A DNA stretch of 64,000 nt, taken from positions 1 through 64,000 of the forward strand of contig JACQVF010000047.1 of NCBI GenBank assembly GCA_016209885.1, read 5' to 3'. Positions 27,032 to 35,501 of the stretch are shown here, in pieces. The stretch comes from Gemmatimonadota bacterium. Lineage in GTDB: Bacteria; Gemmatimonadota; Gemmatimonadetes; Longimicrobiales; Gaopeijiaceae. Within the stretch, counting starts at the first letter, position 1, and every line of letters starts with the position of its first letter. The notes beneath the pieces were generated by a model. That model worked only from the letters and a program-made list of their open reading frames with translations. It searched no databases and was not told the origin of the DNA. Both the position numbers and the translations under genes were made by a program.

Positions 27032-28356
27032 GACCGGTGCGGGGAGCCGCTCTCGAGGGCGCGGGTTGCGTTGCCCTCTACCTGGTGCTGGCGGCTTCAT
27101 GGGCTGTTCTCGTACCGCCGGGAGAGGCGCCGGATGAGGCGTTTCACCTGATGTACGTGGCTCATGTCGCGCGGGAAGCTCGGCTGCCGGTGCTTGAGCC
27201 TTCGGGCGGAGTCGAGGTGCCGGTGGAGGGAAACCAACCGCCCCTGTACTACCTCCTGGCTGCGATGGCGCTGCGCGCCACCGGAATGGGGGATCTCACG
27301 GTGGGGATCCCACCGCGCAACCCCGCGTCCACGCGGGAGGGAGGAACGGAGGCCGCGGTGTACCGACACGACGAACCCGGCTACCCCTGGGTGGACGTTG
27401 AGCGCGCGACGCGAACGCTGCGCCTGCTCTTCCTGCCGGTGGGCGCCCTTGTCGTGGTCGGTGCGTATGGCGGCGCTCGACTGGTGCGGCCGGAGGATCG
27501 CTCGATTGCCCTGCTGGCCGGCGGGTTCGCTGCGACCGAGCCGCAGTTCACATTCATCATGGGGTCGGTCACGAACGACGTGCTGGCGAACGGGATCGCG
27601 GCGGCCGCCCTGCTGCTCATGATTCGCATGATCGCACGCGGCCGCGCGGGACGTGGAGAGGTGATCGTGCTCGGCGTCCTCGCGGGCCTCGGGCTGCTCG
27701 CGAAGATGACGCTGCTCTTCCTGATTCCGGCGGCACTCTTCGCTTTCTGGCTCGCCCAGCGGGCGCGGGGGCGCGCGGGGTGGCGTACGCTCGCCGACGG
27801 AGCGCTGTTCCTCGCGGCCGCGGCGCTCGTGGCGTCGCCCGCGTTCATGCGCTACCTGCCGACGGGGGATCCGTTCGGCCTCGAGCTGAACCGGCGGCTG
27901 TTCGCGGAGCGGCTGCACGAGCCGGGCCTGGCGTATTTCATCCACACCTTCGCGCCGGCCCTCTTCTTCTCGCTCTGGGGCGTATTCGGTCACATGAATA
28001 TCCACCTGGGGGAGGCGTACTGGCTTTTCATAGGGCTTACGTTGGCGACGACCCTGGGACTCGCGCTGCGCGCGTGGCGTGGCCGCGTCGGTGAGGTCGA
28101 GCGGCGCGCGGGCGCCCTGGTCGCGGTCGCGCTCGCGGTACTCCTCGCGAGTATCGTGACCTACAATCTGAGCCTGGCGCAGCCCCAGGGGCGCTACGCG
28201 CTTCCGGCGCTGCTGCCGCTCGCGCTGCTTTTCGCCACGGGTCTGGGGGAGCTGCTGGGCCGGCGGCGGCGGGCGGCCGCTTCGGTCGTAGCCGGGCTCG
28301 CCGCCGTGAACGGGGCGATCCTGCTCTTCGTCGTGGTGCCCGCGTACGGCGCCTGA
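27028..28356 (+). CDS. GT-C-like membrane glycosyltransferase (DUF2142/GT39-like)
   Basis: A 442-aa polytopic protein. After TM1 comes the acidic motif PPGEAPDEAFHLMYVAHVAR, the place of the catalytic Asp/Glu in GT-C enzymes and the typical E-x-P-D-E of DUF2142 proteins, followed by EGNQPPLYYLLAA. Eight or more membrane segments follow. Such enzymes use a lipid-linked sugar on the outer face of the inner membrane. GTG 27028 overlaps the previous stop by 4 nt. Confidence 0.82.
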   Translation: MRPVRGAALEGAGCVALYLVLAASWAVLVPPGEAPDEAFHLMYVAHVAREARLPVLEPSGGVEVPVEGNQPPLYYLLAAMALRATGMGDLTVGIPPRNPASTREGGTEAAVYRHDEPGYPWVDVERATRTLRLLFLPVGALVVVGAYGGARLVRPEDRSIALLAGGFAATEPQFTFIMGSVTNDVLANGIAAAALLLMIRMIARGRAGRGEVIVLGVLAGLGLLAKMTLLFLIPAALFAFWLAQRARGRAGWRTLADGALFLAAAALVASPAFMRYLPTGDPFGLELNRRLFAERLHEPGLAYFIHTFAPALFFSLWGVFGHMNIHLGEAYWLFIGLTLATTLGLALRAWRGRVGEVERRAGALVAVALAVLLASIVTYNLSLAQPQGRYALPALLPLALLFATGLGELLGRRRRAAASVVAGLAAVNGAILLFVVVPAYGA

Positions 28357-28358
28357 GC

Positions 28359-29576
28359 GTGCGCGTCCTGTTCATCTCCTACGACGGGCTGCTCGAGCCG
28401 CTCGGGCGCTCGCAGGTGCTGCCCTACTTCCGGGCGCTGGCCGGACGCGGACACGAGATCGAGATTCTCTCGTTCGAGAAGCCGGCGGACCTGCGGGCCG
28501 GCGCGCAGGGGGCGCTGCACGCGGAGCTGGCAGGGTCAGGCATCGGCTGGACTGCGCTCCGCTATCACAAGCGCCCGACGGCGCCCGCCACGGCCTGGGA
28601 CATCTGTGCGGGGAGCGCGGCGGCGCTGGGGCGCGCCTGGCGGCGCCGATTCGATCTCGTGCACGGCCGGAGCTACGTGGGCGGACTCATGGCGCTGGCA
28701 GTCAAGCGGTGCGCGGGCCTTCCCTTCGTGTTCGAGATGCGAGGCTTCTGGGTGGACGAGCGCGTGGACGGCGGGCTGTGGCGCGCGGATGGAGTGCTGG
28801 CGCGGGTCGCGCGCCGAGCCGAGCGCTCGCTGTTCTACGGCGCGGACGCGGTGCTGGTGTCGAGCCGGGCAGGGATCGAGCGGATCCGCGCGACACCCGA
28901 GCGATTCACCACCGGAGGTGAGCTGGTGCTCGTGCGCACGGCCGTGGACGTGGAGGTCTTCGCGCCGCGGCCTCGGGACGATGAGCTGGCGCGGCGCACC
29001 GGACTGTCCGGACGCTTTGTCCTGGCGTACAGTGGGTCGGTGGGCACCTGGTATCTTCTGGGTGACATGTTGCGGTTCTTCGCAGCGCTGAGACGGCTTC
29101 GGGCGGATGCCCGCCTGCTCATCTTGACGCGCGGCTCCGAGGCGATGGTACGGGGTGCTGCGGCGGAGCAGGGTCTGCCGGACGAGGCCGTGGTCATCCG
29201 GGCGGTGGACGCGGCGGACGTGCCGCGCTGGCTGGCGTTGGCCGACGCCGGGATCGTGTTCGTGAAGGCGCTTCCTTCCAAGGCGGCGTCGAGCCCTATC
29301 AAGCTGAGCGAGTTCCTGGCCAGCGGGCTCCCGGTGGTGTTGAACGCGGGCGTCGCGGACACGGGAGAGCTGGTGGGTCGGGTGGGCGCGGGGATCGTGC
29401 TGAATGGGCTGGACGAGGCATCGCTGGCGGAGGGCGCGGCCCGACTGCTGGCCGCGGACCACGAAGCGATGCGGCGCGCGGCGCGCCGGCTGGCGGAACA
29501 GGAGTTCTCGCTCGAAGCGGCGGTGACCGTGTACGAGCGCACCTACGCGCGGCTCACGGCTCGGAACGCCGCGTGA
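28359..29576 (+). CDS. Glycosyltransferase family 4
   Basis: A 405-aa GT-B protein starting MRVLFISYDGLLEPLGRSQV, a start common in polysaccharide-cluster GT4 enzymes. The donor domain contains RFVLAYSGSVGTWYLLGDML and SSPIKLSEFLASGLPVVLNA. It starts 2 bp after the preceding stop. Confidence 0.9.
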   Translation: MRVLFISYDGLLEPLGRSQVLPYFRALAGRGHEIEILSFEKPADLRAGAQGALHAELAGSGIGWTALRYHKRPTAPATAWDICAGSAAALGRAWRRRFDLVHGRSYVGGLMALAVKRCAGLPFVFEMRGFWVDERVDGGLWRADGVLARVARRAERSLFYGADAVLVSSRAGIERIRATPERFTTGGELVLVRTAVDVEVFAPRPRDDELARRTGLSGRFVLAYSGSVGTWYLLGDMLRFFAALRRLRADARLLILTRGSEAMVRGAAAEQGLPDEAVVIRAVDAADVPRWLALADAGIVFVKALPSKAASSPIKLSEFLASGLPVVLNAGVADTGELVGRVGAGIVLNGLDEASLAEGAARLLAADHEAMRRAARRLAEQEFSLEAAVTVYERTYARLTARNAA

Positions 29577-29658
29577 GCGGGCGGACGTCGTTGGGCACGA
29601 TGGCGGCTCGGAGCTCGTCACGGGCCCGGAACCGGCGCTGCGTTCCGGCGCGTTGACG

Positions 29659-30792
29659 ATGCGCGTCCTCGCCCTCGTGCCGCACTCCGCAGCGGTGGCG
29701 AGCGTCCGATTCCGGGTCGCCCAGTACAGGGAGCCACTCGCGCGGCGCGGGATCGGACTCGAGCTGGCGAGCTTCTTCGGGCCGCAGGAGTCGCGGCACA
29801 TCTATGGCCCCAGTGCGCAGAGGGCGGTCCGCGCCACGCTGCGTGGGTACCTCCGCCGGCTCATGGACCTGAGACGCGTCCGCCAGTACGACGCGGTGCT
29901 CGTTCACCGGGAGATCGCCCCCTACGGCAACGGGGTGCTGGCCGACCGCCTGGCGACCACCGGGGTGCCGTATTTCTACGATTTCGATGATGCGATCTAT
30001 CTTCCCGCCGTGGGCGCCCGCCACGTCACCCGCCTCCTGCGTAGCGCTCGGCGCGAGACGGACCTCCTCTGCCGGCGCGCGGCGGCGGTGCTGGCCGGGA
30101 ACCCCTTCCTGGCCGAGTTCGCCCGGCGGCGCGGCGTTCCTGTTGAGGTCCTGCCCACCGTGGTCGACACGGCGGTGTTCCGGCCCGCGGAAGCGCCGCC
30201 GGAGCGCCCCGTGATCGTCTGGGTAGGGAGCCACACGACGGAGCGGTACGTGGAAAGCATCGCAGGGCCGCTTTCCGAGGTGTGCCGGGCGACGGGCGCG
30301 CAGGTGCGGCTGGTGAGCCAGGGAGCGCGAGAGCGCATCGGCTCGCTCGCGGTGGAGGGAGTCGCCTGGCGCCTCGAGGACGACGCGCGCTACTACCGCG
30401 AGGCGACCGTCGGCGTCTACCCCCTGGAGGACGACGAGTGGGGTCGCGGTAAGTGCGGCCTCAAGGCGCTGCTGTTCCTGGCATCGGGGGTTCCGGTGGT
30501 GGCATCGCCGGTGGGCGTCCTCAACGAGATCGTGATCCCGGGGCAGACCGGGTTCCTGGCGCGCGGCTCGGAGGAATGGCATGGCCACCTGATGCGGCTG
30601 CTTATGGATGAAGGGCTGCGGCGCGGCATGGCCGGCAGAGGTCGCAGGCTGGTGGAGGAACGGTACTCGCTGGAGGTCGGCGCCGACATCCTGGCGGCTG
30701 TGCTCCGGCTCCGGGGAGGCACACGGGGCGCAGCGGCCTCCAGCGGTGCCACGCGAGGTGGGTCCCCATGTGCGGAATCGCCGGAGTCGTGA
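29659..30792 (+). CDS. Glycosyltransferase, GT-B (group 1)
   Basis: A 377-aa protein with GT-B layout: RFRVAQYREPLARRGI near the N-terminus, FYDFDDAIYLP in the middle, and a donor domain from about residue 180 (RPVIVWVGSHTTERYVESI) with WGRGKCGLKALLFLASGVPV. ATG 29659 was taken; TTG 29653 is two codons earlier. The end overlaps the next gene by 25 nt, an unusually long overlap. Confidence 0.88.
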   Translation: MRVLALVPHSAAVASVRFRVAQYREPLARRGIGLELASFFGPQESRHIYGPSAQRAVRATLRGYLRRLMDLRRVRQYDAVLVHREIAPYGNGVLADRLATTGVPYFYDFDDAIYLPAVGARHVTRLLRSARRETDLLCRRAAAVLAGNPFLAEFARRRGVPVEVLPTVVDTAVFRPAEAPPERPVIVWVGSHTTERYVESIAGPLSEVCRATGAQVRLVSQGARERIGSLAVEGVAWRLEDDARYYREATVGVYPLEDDEWGRGKCGLKALLFLASGVPVVASPVGVLNEIVIPGQTGFLARGSEEWHGHLMRLLMDEGLRRGMAGRGRRLVEERYSLEVGADILAAVLRLRGGTRGAAASSGATRGGSPCAESPES

Positions 30793-32636
30793 GCCTGGGG
30801 GCCGAGCCCGCGTCGGAAGCGGCGGCGCTGGCCATGGCGGAGCGCATCCGGCACCGGGGCCCGGACCGCCGCTCGAGTTATCTCGCTCCGTCGGGCCGCT
30901 GTGCGTTCGGTCACGCGCGGCTCAGCATCATCGATCTGGAGACCGGCGACCAGCCGATGGGGAACGAGGACGGCACGGTCCAGGTCATCTTCAACGGCGA
31001 GATCTACAACTTCCAGGAGCTTCGTCGCGAGCTGGAGGGCCTCGGTCACCGCTTCCGCACGCGTTCCGACACCGAGGCGATCGTCCACGGCTACGAGGCG
31101 TGGGGGGAAGGGCTGGCGGAGCGGCTCGACGGGATGTTCGCCTTCGCGGTGTGGGACGAGCGGCGGCGGCGGCTGCTCGTCGCCCGCGATCGCGCGGGCA
31201 AGAAGCCGCTTTATGTGGCGCGCGACGAGCGCAAGCTGGTATTCGGCTCCGAGATCAAGGCCGTGCTGGCGCATCCCGGGATGGACGATGAGCTCGATCC
31301 GCGGGCGATCCCGCTTTACCTGGTCTACGGCTACGTGCCGACGCCCGGCACCTTCTACCGCTCGGTCCGCTCCCTGCCGCCCGCCTGCTGCCTCGCCGTC
31401 GAGGCGAACGGAAGCGTGCGCCAGTGGTCCTACTGGGAACTGGATTTCCGGGCGCGGCGAATCGGGAAGGGGGAGGCGGCCGAGCGGCTGCGCGAGCTGG
31501 TGCGCACGGCGGTGGCGCGGCGGCTCATTGCCGACGTGCCGCTGGGTGCCTTCCTCTCGGGCGGCATCGACTCGACCCTGGTGGTGGGGCTCATGAGCGA
31601 GCTGGCGGACGAGCCGGTGCGCACGTTCAGCATAGGCTACGCGGATGATCCCCATTACGACGAGACGGGGTACGCGCGGCTGGCGGCGGACCGTTTCGGA
31701 GCGCGACACACGGAGTTCATCGTCGGTCCCCAGTCCATCGATCTGGTGGACCGTCTCGTGGCCGCGTACGACGAGCCGTTCGGCGACTCGTCCGCGATCC
31801 CCACCTACCTGGTGTCCGAGCTCACGCGCCGGCACGTGACCGTGGCGCTCAACGGGGACGGCGGCGACGAGATGTTCGCGGGCTACCTGCGGTTCTACGG
31901 TGCGATCATCGCCGAGCGCATGCCGCGTTGGCTGGTGCGGCTCGGTGATGTAGTCGGCCGACGACTGCCCTACGATCCGGATTTCCGGAGCTCGTCCCGC
32001 CGCTTCAGCCGCTTCTTCCGCGCGGCGGCGCTGTCCATGGAGGACCGCATGCTCCGCTGGATCGGGTTCTTTGCGGATCAGGTGGAGAGCCTGCTCAAGC
32101 CGGAGGCACGGGCGGCGTGCACAGCCGACGAGCTGACCGCCAGCTTCCGGGAGCCGCTGGCGCGGGCGGCCGCGCTCTCGCCTCTGGCGCGCGCGCTGTT
32201 TCTCAACTTCCGCACGTACCTGCCGGATGATCTGCTGGTGAAGGCGGACCGGTGCAGCATGGCGCACGGGCTCGAGCTGCGCTCGCCCCTGCTGGACACC
32301 GCCGTGATGGAGTTCGCGGCCTCGCTTCCGGACCGGCTGCGACTGCGAAACGGACGCACGAAGTTCCTCCTGCGGTACGCGTTCCGGGAGCTGTTCCCCG
32401 AGCGGATCCGGCGGCGCGGGAAGATGGGGTTCGGTATCCCGCTTCCCACCTGGTTCCGCCGTGAGTGGCGCCGCCTGGTCGAGGAGCGGCTGCTCTCCGG
32501 GGACGCGAAGATCTACCGGTGGCTCGAGCGGGAGCCGGTGCGGCGGATCGCCAACGCGCATTTCGCGGCCGAGGCGGACTACGGACACCAGCTCTGGGCG
32601 CTGCTCACGCTGGAGACGTGGCTAGCAGGTCGCTGA
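30768..32636 (+). CDS. asnB: AsnB-like glutamine amidotransferase (copy 1)
   Basis: A 622-aa class II amidotransferase with a synthetase domain. C2 (MCGIAG) is the Ntn nucleophile; R51, N76-G77-E78 and D101 match the glutaminase site. The PP-loop SGGIDS is at 264-269. In sugar clusters such enzymes often amidate uronic acids rather than aspartate; that role is inference. The start lies 25 nt inside the previous gene. The last codons and TGA fall inside a dispersed repeat (32621-32655), so the C-terminus ...AGR comes from that repeat. Confidence 0.92.
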   Translation: MCGIAGVVSLGAEPASEAAALAMAERIRHRGPDRRSSYLAPSGRCAFGHARLSIIDLETGDQPMGNEDGTVQVIFNGEIYNFQELRRELEGLGHRFRTRSDTEAIVHGYEAWGEGLAERLDGMFAFAVWDERRRRLLVARDRAGKKPLYVARDERKLVFGSEIKAVLAHPGMDDELDPRAIPLYLVYGYVPTPGTFYRSVRSLPPACCLAVEANGSVRQWSYWELDFRARRIGKGEAAERLRELVRTAVARRLIADVPLGAFLSGGIDSTLVVGLMSELADEPVRTFSIGYADDPHYDETGYARLAADRFGARHTEFIVGPQSIDLVDRLVAAYDEPFGDSSAIPTYLVSELTRRHVTVALNGDGGDEMFAGYLRFYGAIIAERMPRWLVRLGDVVGRRLPYDPDFRSSSRRFSRFFRAAALSMEDRMLRWIGFFADQVESLLKPEARAACTADELTASFREPLARAAALSPLARALFLNFRTYLPDDLLVKADRCSMAHGLELRSPLLDTAVMEFAASLPDRLRLRNGRTKFLLRYAFRELFPERIRRRGKMGFGIPLPTWFRREWRRLVEERLLSGDAKIYRWLEREPVRRIANAHFAAEADYGHQLWALLTLETWLAGR

Positions 32637-32655
32637 AGAACTACAGTGGGTCGCG
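32621..32655 (-). repeat. Dispersed palindromic repeat, copy 2 (overlaps the asnB stop)
   Basis: On the + strand GCTAGCAGGTCGCTGAAGAA leads into CTACAGTGGGTCGCG. It is the reverse complement of copies 1 and 3 with few changes. The first 16 bp code the last four residues and stop of asnB copy 1. Confidence 0.7.
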
Positions 32656-32687
32656 CGCCTGGCGAGGAGCGGCCGGAGGCGCGGGCG

Positions 32688-33791
32688 TCAGCGGGGTCGG
32701 CCGGAGATCGGGCCCGGCACCGGCGGCACCGGCGGCTCGCTGTTGACCGGCACTCCGCCGGTGCGCTCGGCTGTCTCGCCGACCTTCTCCGCTGATGCGG
32801 CGCGGGGGAAACCGATGAGGCCCCGCACGATGAAGTGGGGGCGGCGCTTGACCTCCTCGTAGACGCGCCCCAGGTACTCGCCCAGGATGCCGATGGTGAG
32901 GAGCTGGATGCCGCCGAGAAAGAGCACCGCGAGCGCGATCGTCGTGGTAGCGAAGCCCGAAACGATGGAGTCGCGGACGTACTTCCAGTAGAGGACGACC
33001 GTGATGGCCACGAAAGCGAAGCCCGAGATGACGAAGCCCAGGATCGACGCGAGGCGCAGGGGCGTCTGCGAGAAGGCGAAGATGCCGTCGAGGGCCAGGC
33101 GCACGAGTTTCGTGAGTGTGTACTTCGGGGTGCCGGCGTGACGGGCCGCCCGCGGCACCGGGATCCCGACCTGCCGGAAGCCGATCCAGCTCCGGAGCCC
33201 GCGGACGAAGCGGCTGCGCTCCGGGAGCGCGTTGAGCTCTTGCACGACGCGCCGATCCATGAGGGAGAAGTCGCCGGAGTCGAGGGGCACGTCCAGGGAC
33301 GCCAGCCGCTGATAGAGGCGGTAGAACAGTCTGAAGGCAATGCGCAACGGCCAGCTCTCTTGCCGGGAGGTCCGCACCGCGTACACGACGTCGGCCCCCG
33401 TGCGCCACTCCTCGAGCATGCGGGGGATCGCCTGGGGGTCGTCCTGCAGGTCCGCATCCATCACGACGACGCAGTCACCGGTGGCGTGGGCCAGGCCCGC
33501 GGTGATCGCGGTCTGGTGCCCGAAGTTGCGGGAGAGATCGACCACCCGCACGCGTGGGTCGCCCCCGGCCAGTCGCGCCAGGAGCTCGAGGGAACCGTCG
33601 GTGCTCCCGTCATTCACGAGCACGAACTCGTGCTCGACGGCGAGCTGGTGAAGCACGGCGCCGACCCGGCGGTAGAACTCGCCCAGCCCCTCCTCCTCGT
33701 TATAGACCGGAGCGACGATGCTGACCCGCGGCCGCGGGGGGCGCAGCGGCGAAGCGCCGAGGGGCCGCGGCGACTCAGTCGGTCGGCTCAA
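32688..33791 (-). CDS. Glycosyltransferase family 2, DPM/GtrB-type with two membrane segments
   Basis: On the minus strand, about 367 aa from TTG 33791; the frame is open further upstream but that part is low-complexity, and no ATG is closer. Seen: VSIVAPVYNEEEGLGEFYRR, VLVNDGSTDGSLELL, NFGHQTAITAGLAHATGD, VVVMDADLQDDP (DxD) and, at the end, two hydrophobic segments (residues about 255-320). This is the GtrB/ArnC type that loads undecaprenyl phosphate with a sugar, a partner for the GT-C-like proteins nearby. It is convergent with asnB copy 1. Confidence 0.88.
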   Translation of the reverse strand: MSRPTESPRPLGASPLRPPRPRVSIVAPVYNEEEGLGEFYRRVGAVLHQLAVEHEFVLVNDGSTDGSLELLARLAGGDPRVRVVDLSRNFGHQTAITAGLAHATGDCVVVMDADLQDDPQAIPRMLEEWRTGADVVYAVRTSRQESWPLRIAFRLFYRLYQRLASLDVPLDSGDFSLMDRRVVQELNALPERSRFVRGLRSWIGFRQVGIPVPRAARHAGTPKYTLTKLVRLALDGIFAFSQTPLRLASILGFVISGFAFVAITVVLYWKYVRDSIVSGFATTTIALAVLFLGGIQLLTIGILGEYLGRVYEEVKRRPHFIVRGLIGFPRAASAEKVGETAERTGGVPVNSEPPVPPVPGPISGRPR

Positions 33792-33936
33792 GACGGCCTG
33801 CCTGGGCCCCGGGAAACGATGCGGTTCACGCTGTCCTCTCTGCGTAGGGCCGGGGCGGAACGCGAGGTGGCGCAACCGGGCCCCCGTGCTCCTGGGGGTC
33901 CGCCCGCCGCCTTCTGCCTGTGGGTTCCCGGCCCCA

Positions 33937-33966
33937 ATAATACAGGAGCGGCTTTCGCTCGGCCAA
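33937..33966 (-). promoter_or_regulatory. Candidate promoter for the minus-strand GT2
   Basis: On the minus strand TTGGCC (33966-33961), an 18-bp spacer and TATTAT (33942-33937). It lies about 145 bp upstream of the GT2 start, in the 283-bp divergent spacer. No matching pair was seen for the + strand. Confidence 0.4.
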
Positions 33967-34074
33967 GCGGAGCGTGCGAATCCTCTCGGTGCATACTGCG
34001 TGCCTTGCCGTGATCGAGCCACGCTCCCGCAGGCTGGCGCTACGGACGGCGGCCCCCTTGAAGGACAGGCGAGA

Positions 34075-35169
34075 ATGACCACGGCCGGCGGCGCGGGGGA
34101 AACGAGGAGCCTGGGCGGCGGTCCGGAGAGGCGCCCAGGCCACGAAGAGCGCCGCTGCCCCGCGTGCGGGGCGGCGCTCACGGACCTGCGGCCCTCCTAC
34201 CGCATTGGAGATTGGGCGGTGGTGCGCTGCTCCTCCTGCGGGACCGGCGTCACGGTGCCCGAGCCGGACGAGGCGGTCTTGCGGAGAATGTACGACGAGC
34301 CGGCGTACTACGAGACGCATGGGATCCGGCACTCGGATGTCCTTCCGGACCACCGCGCACGGGCGCGCGTGGTGGACGCGTGGGCTCCGGGACCCCGGGT
34401 CCTGGAGGTCGGGACGGGCGAGGGCTACCTCCTCGCCGCGCTTCGCGACGAGGGGTTCGACGTGCGGGGCTGCGAAATCAGCGCGTGGGCGGCAGCCGCG
34501 GCGAGGGAGCGCTTCGGCCTCGACGTGTTCCACGGGGAGCTCGCGGCGGCAGGGTATGGCCCCGCGTCGTTCGACGTGGTGCTCATGTACCATGTCCTCG
34601 AGCATGTCTCCGCGCCCAGGCGGCTGCTGAGCGAGGCGTGGCAGCTCCTGCGGCCGGGCGGGCTTCTCATCGCGGAGGTTCCGAACCTGGATTCGGCGCA
34701 GATGCGCTACGGGCGTCGCGCGCGGGAGCACATTCTGGATCTCCCCTTCCACCTGGTTCACTTCACGCCGACTGGCCTGCGGACCCTGCTGGCGCGGCAG
34801 GGCTTTCGGGTGCTGGAGCTCACGATCCCGTTCGGGCCGCCGTTCGGGCCGGTGCTGGCGGTGTATGAAGCGCTGCGGCGACGCCGCCGGGCTTCCGGTG
34901 GAGAGCCCTCCACTTCAACCGGTGACCGGGAGCGCAGTGCAGGCCGAGCCGGTCCGAGCGTCGGTCGCCGCGAGGGCAGTCCAGACCGACCCGGGTGCGG
35001 TGGGATCCGCTTGCCGGCGGATGAGGGTGAGCACGTCCGCGAACGGAGCATGCGGGTGACGGCGTGGAAGGCCCGCATCCTCGAGCGGCTCCGTGCCGTC
35101 TCGTCGGCGTACAAGATGACTGCGTATGCGGAGCGGCTGGAGGAGTGCCCGCCCTCCGGCGGCGGGTGA
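34075..35169 (+). CDS. SAM-dependent methyltransferase with N-terminal zinc ribbon
   Basis: A 364-aa class I methyltransferase. Residues about 23-60 form a CPAC/CSSC zinc ribbon. The SAM site follows as VLEVGTGEGYLLAALRDEGF, with YHVLEHVSAPRRLL as motif IV and LRPGGLLIAEVPN after it. Residues about 275-330 are a Ser/Gly/Arg-rich linker, and the C-terminal tail (VTAWKARILERLRAV) may be an amphipathic helix. Such proteins methylate sugars or acyl groups in polysaccharide clusters. AAGGAC precedes ATG 34075. Confidence 0.87.
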   Translation: MTTAGGAGETRSLGGGPERRPGHEERRCPACGAALTDLRPSYRIGDWAVVRCSSCGTGVTVPEPDEAVLRRMYDEPAYYETHGIRHSDVLPDHRARARVVDAWAPGPRVLEVGTGEGYLLAALRDEGFDVRGCEISAWAAAAARERFGLDVFHGELAAAGYGPASFDVVLMYHVLEHVSAPRRLLSEAWQLLRPGGLLIAEVPNLDSAQMRYGRRAREHILDLPFHLVHFTPTGLRTLLARQGFRVLELTIPFGPPFGPVLAVYEALRRRRRASGGEPSTSTGDRERSAGRAGPSVGRREGSPDRPGCGGIRLPADEGEHVRERSMRVTAWKARILERLRAVSSAYKMTAYAERLEECPPSGGG

Positions 35170-35501
35170 ACTCCGAGATCCGGACGTCGGCTCGACGGCT
35201 CTGGTCGAGCGGACTCTGTGGACGCCGGCGGGACGGGCCCGGGAAGGGGCAGCGAGGCGGGTCGTTCAAGCAGGCTGGTGACGTTGCGAGCGCCGTGGAG
35301 GGAGAAGGCGATCGTCGCAGCCCGCTGTAGTTTCTCAGCGACCTGCCAGCTTGGGCACCTCCGGCACCTCCGGCACCTCCGGCCGTGCGTGTGGCCGGAA
35401 GCTCCGGTTTTCCCTAGATTGCTACGTCGCTACGTCGGCTGGGGAAGAGCCGGATGCTCCACGGCGGAAGCCCGGCACACACTTTTTTGGCGACCGAACG
35501 C
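35170..35501 (+). other. 332-bp spacer: repeat copy 3, short tandem repeats, no gene
   Basis: Besides copy 3 of the dispersed repeat (35316-35350), it holds three perfect GGCACCTCC units (35354-35380) and two GCTACGTC units (35421-35436). A weak -10-like TAGATT lies just before the second set. No coding potential with known features was found. Confidence 0.5.
35316..35350 (+). repeat. Dispersed palindromic repeat, copy 3
   Basis: Contains CCCGCTGTAGTTTCTCAGCG and then ACCTGCCAGC. It has the same orientation as copies 1 and 4 and the inverted orientation of copy 2. Confidence 0.7.
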
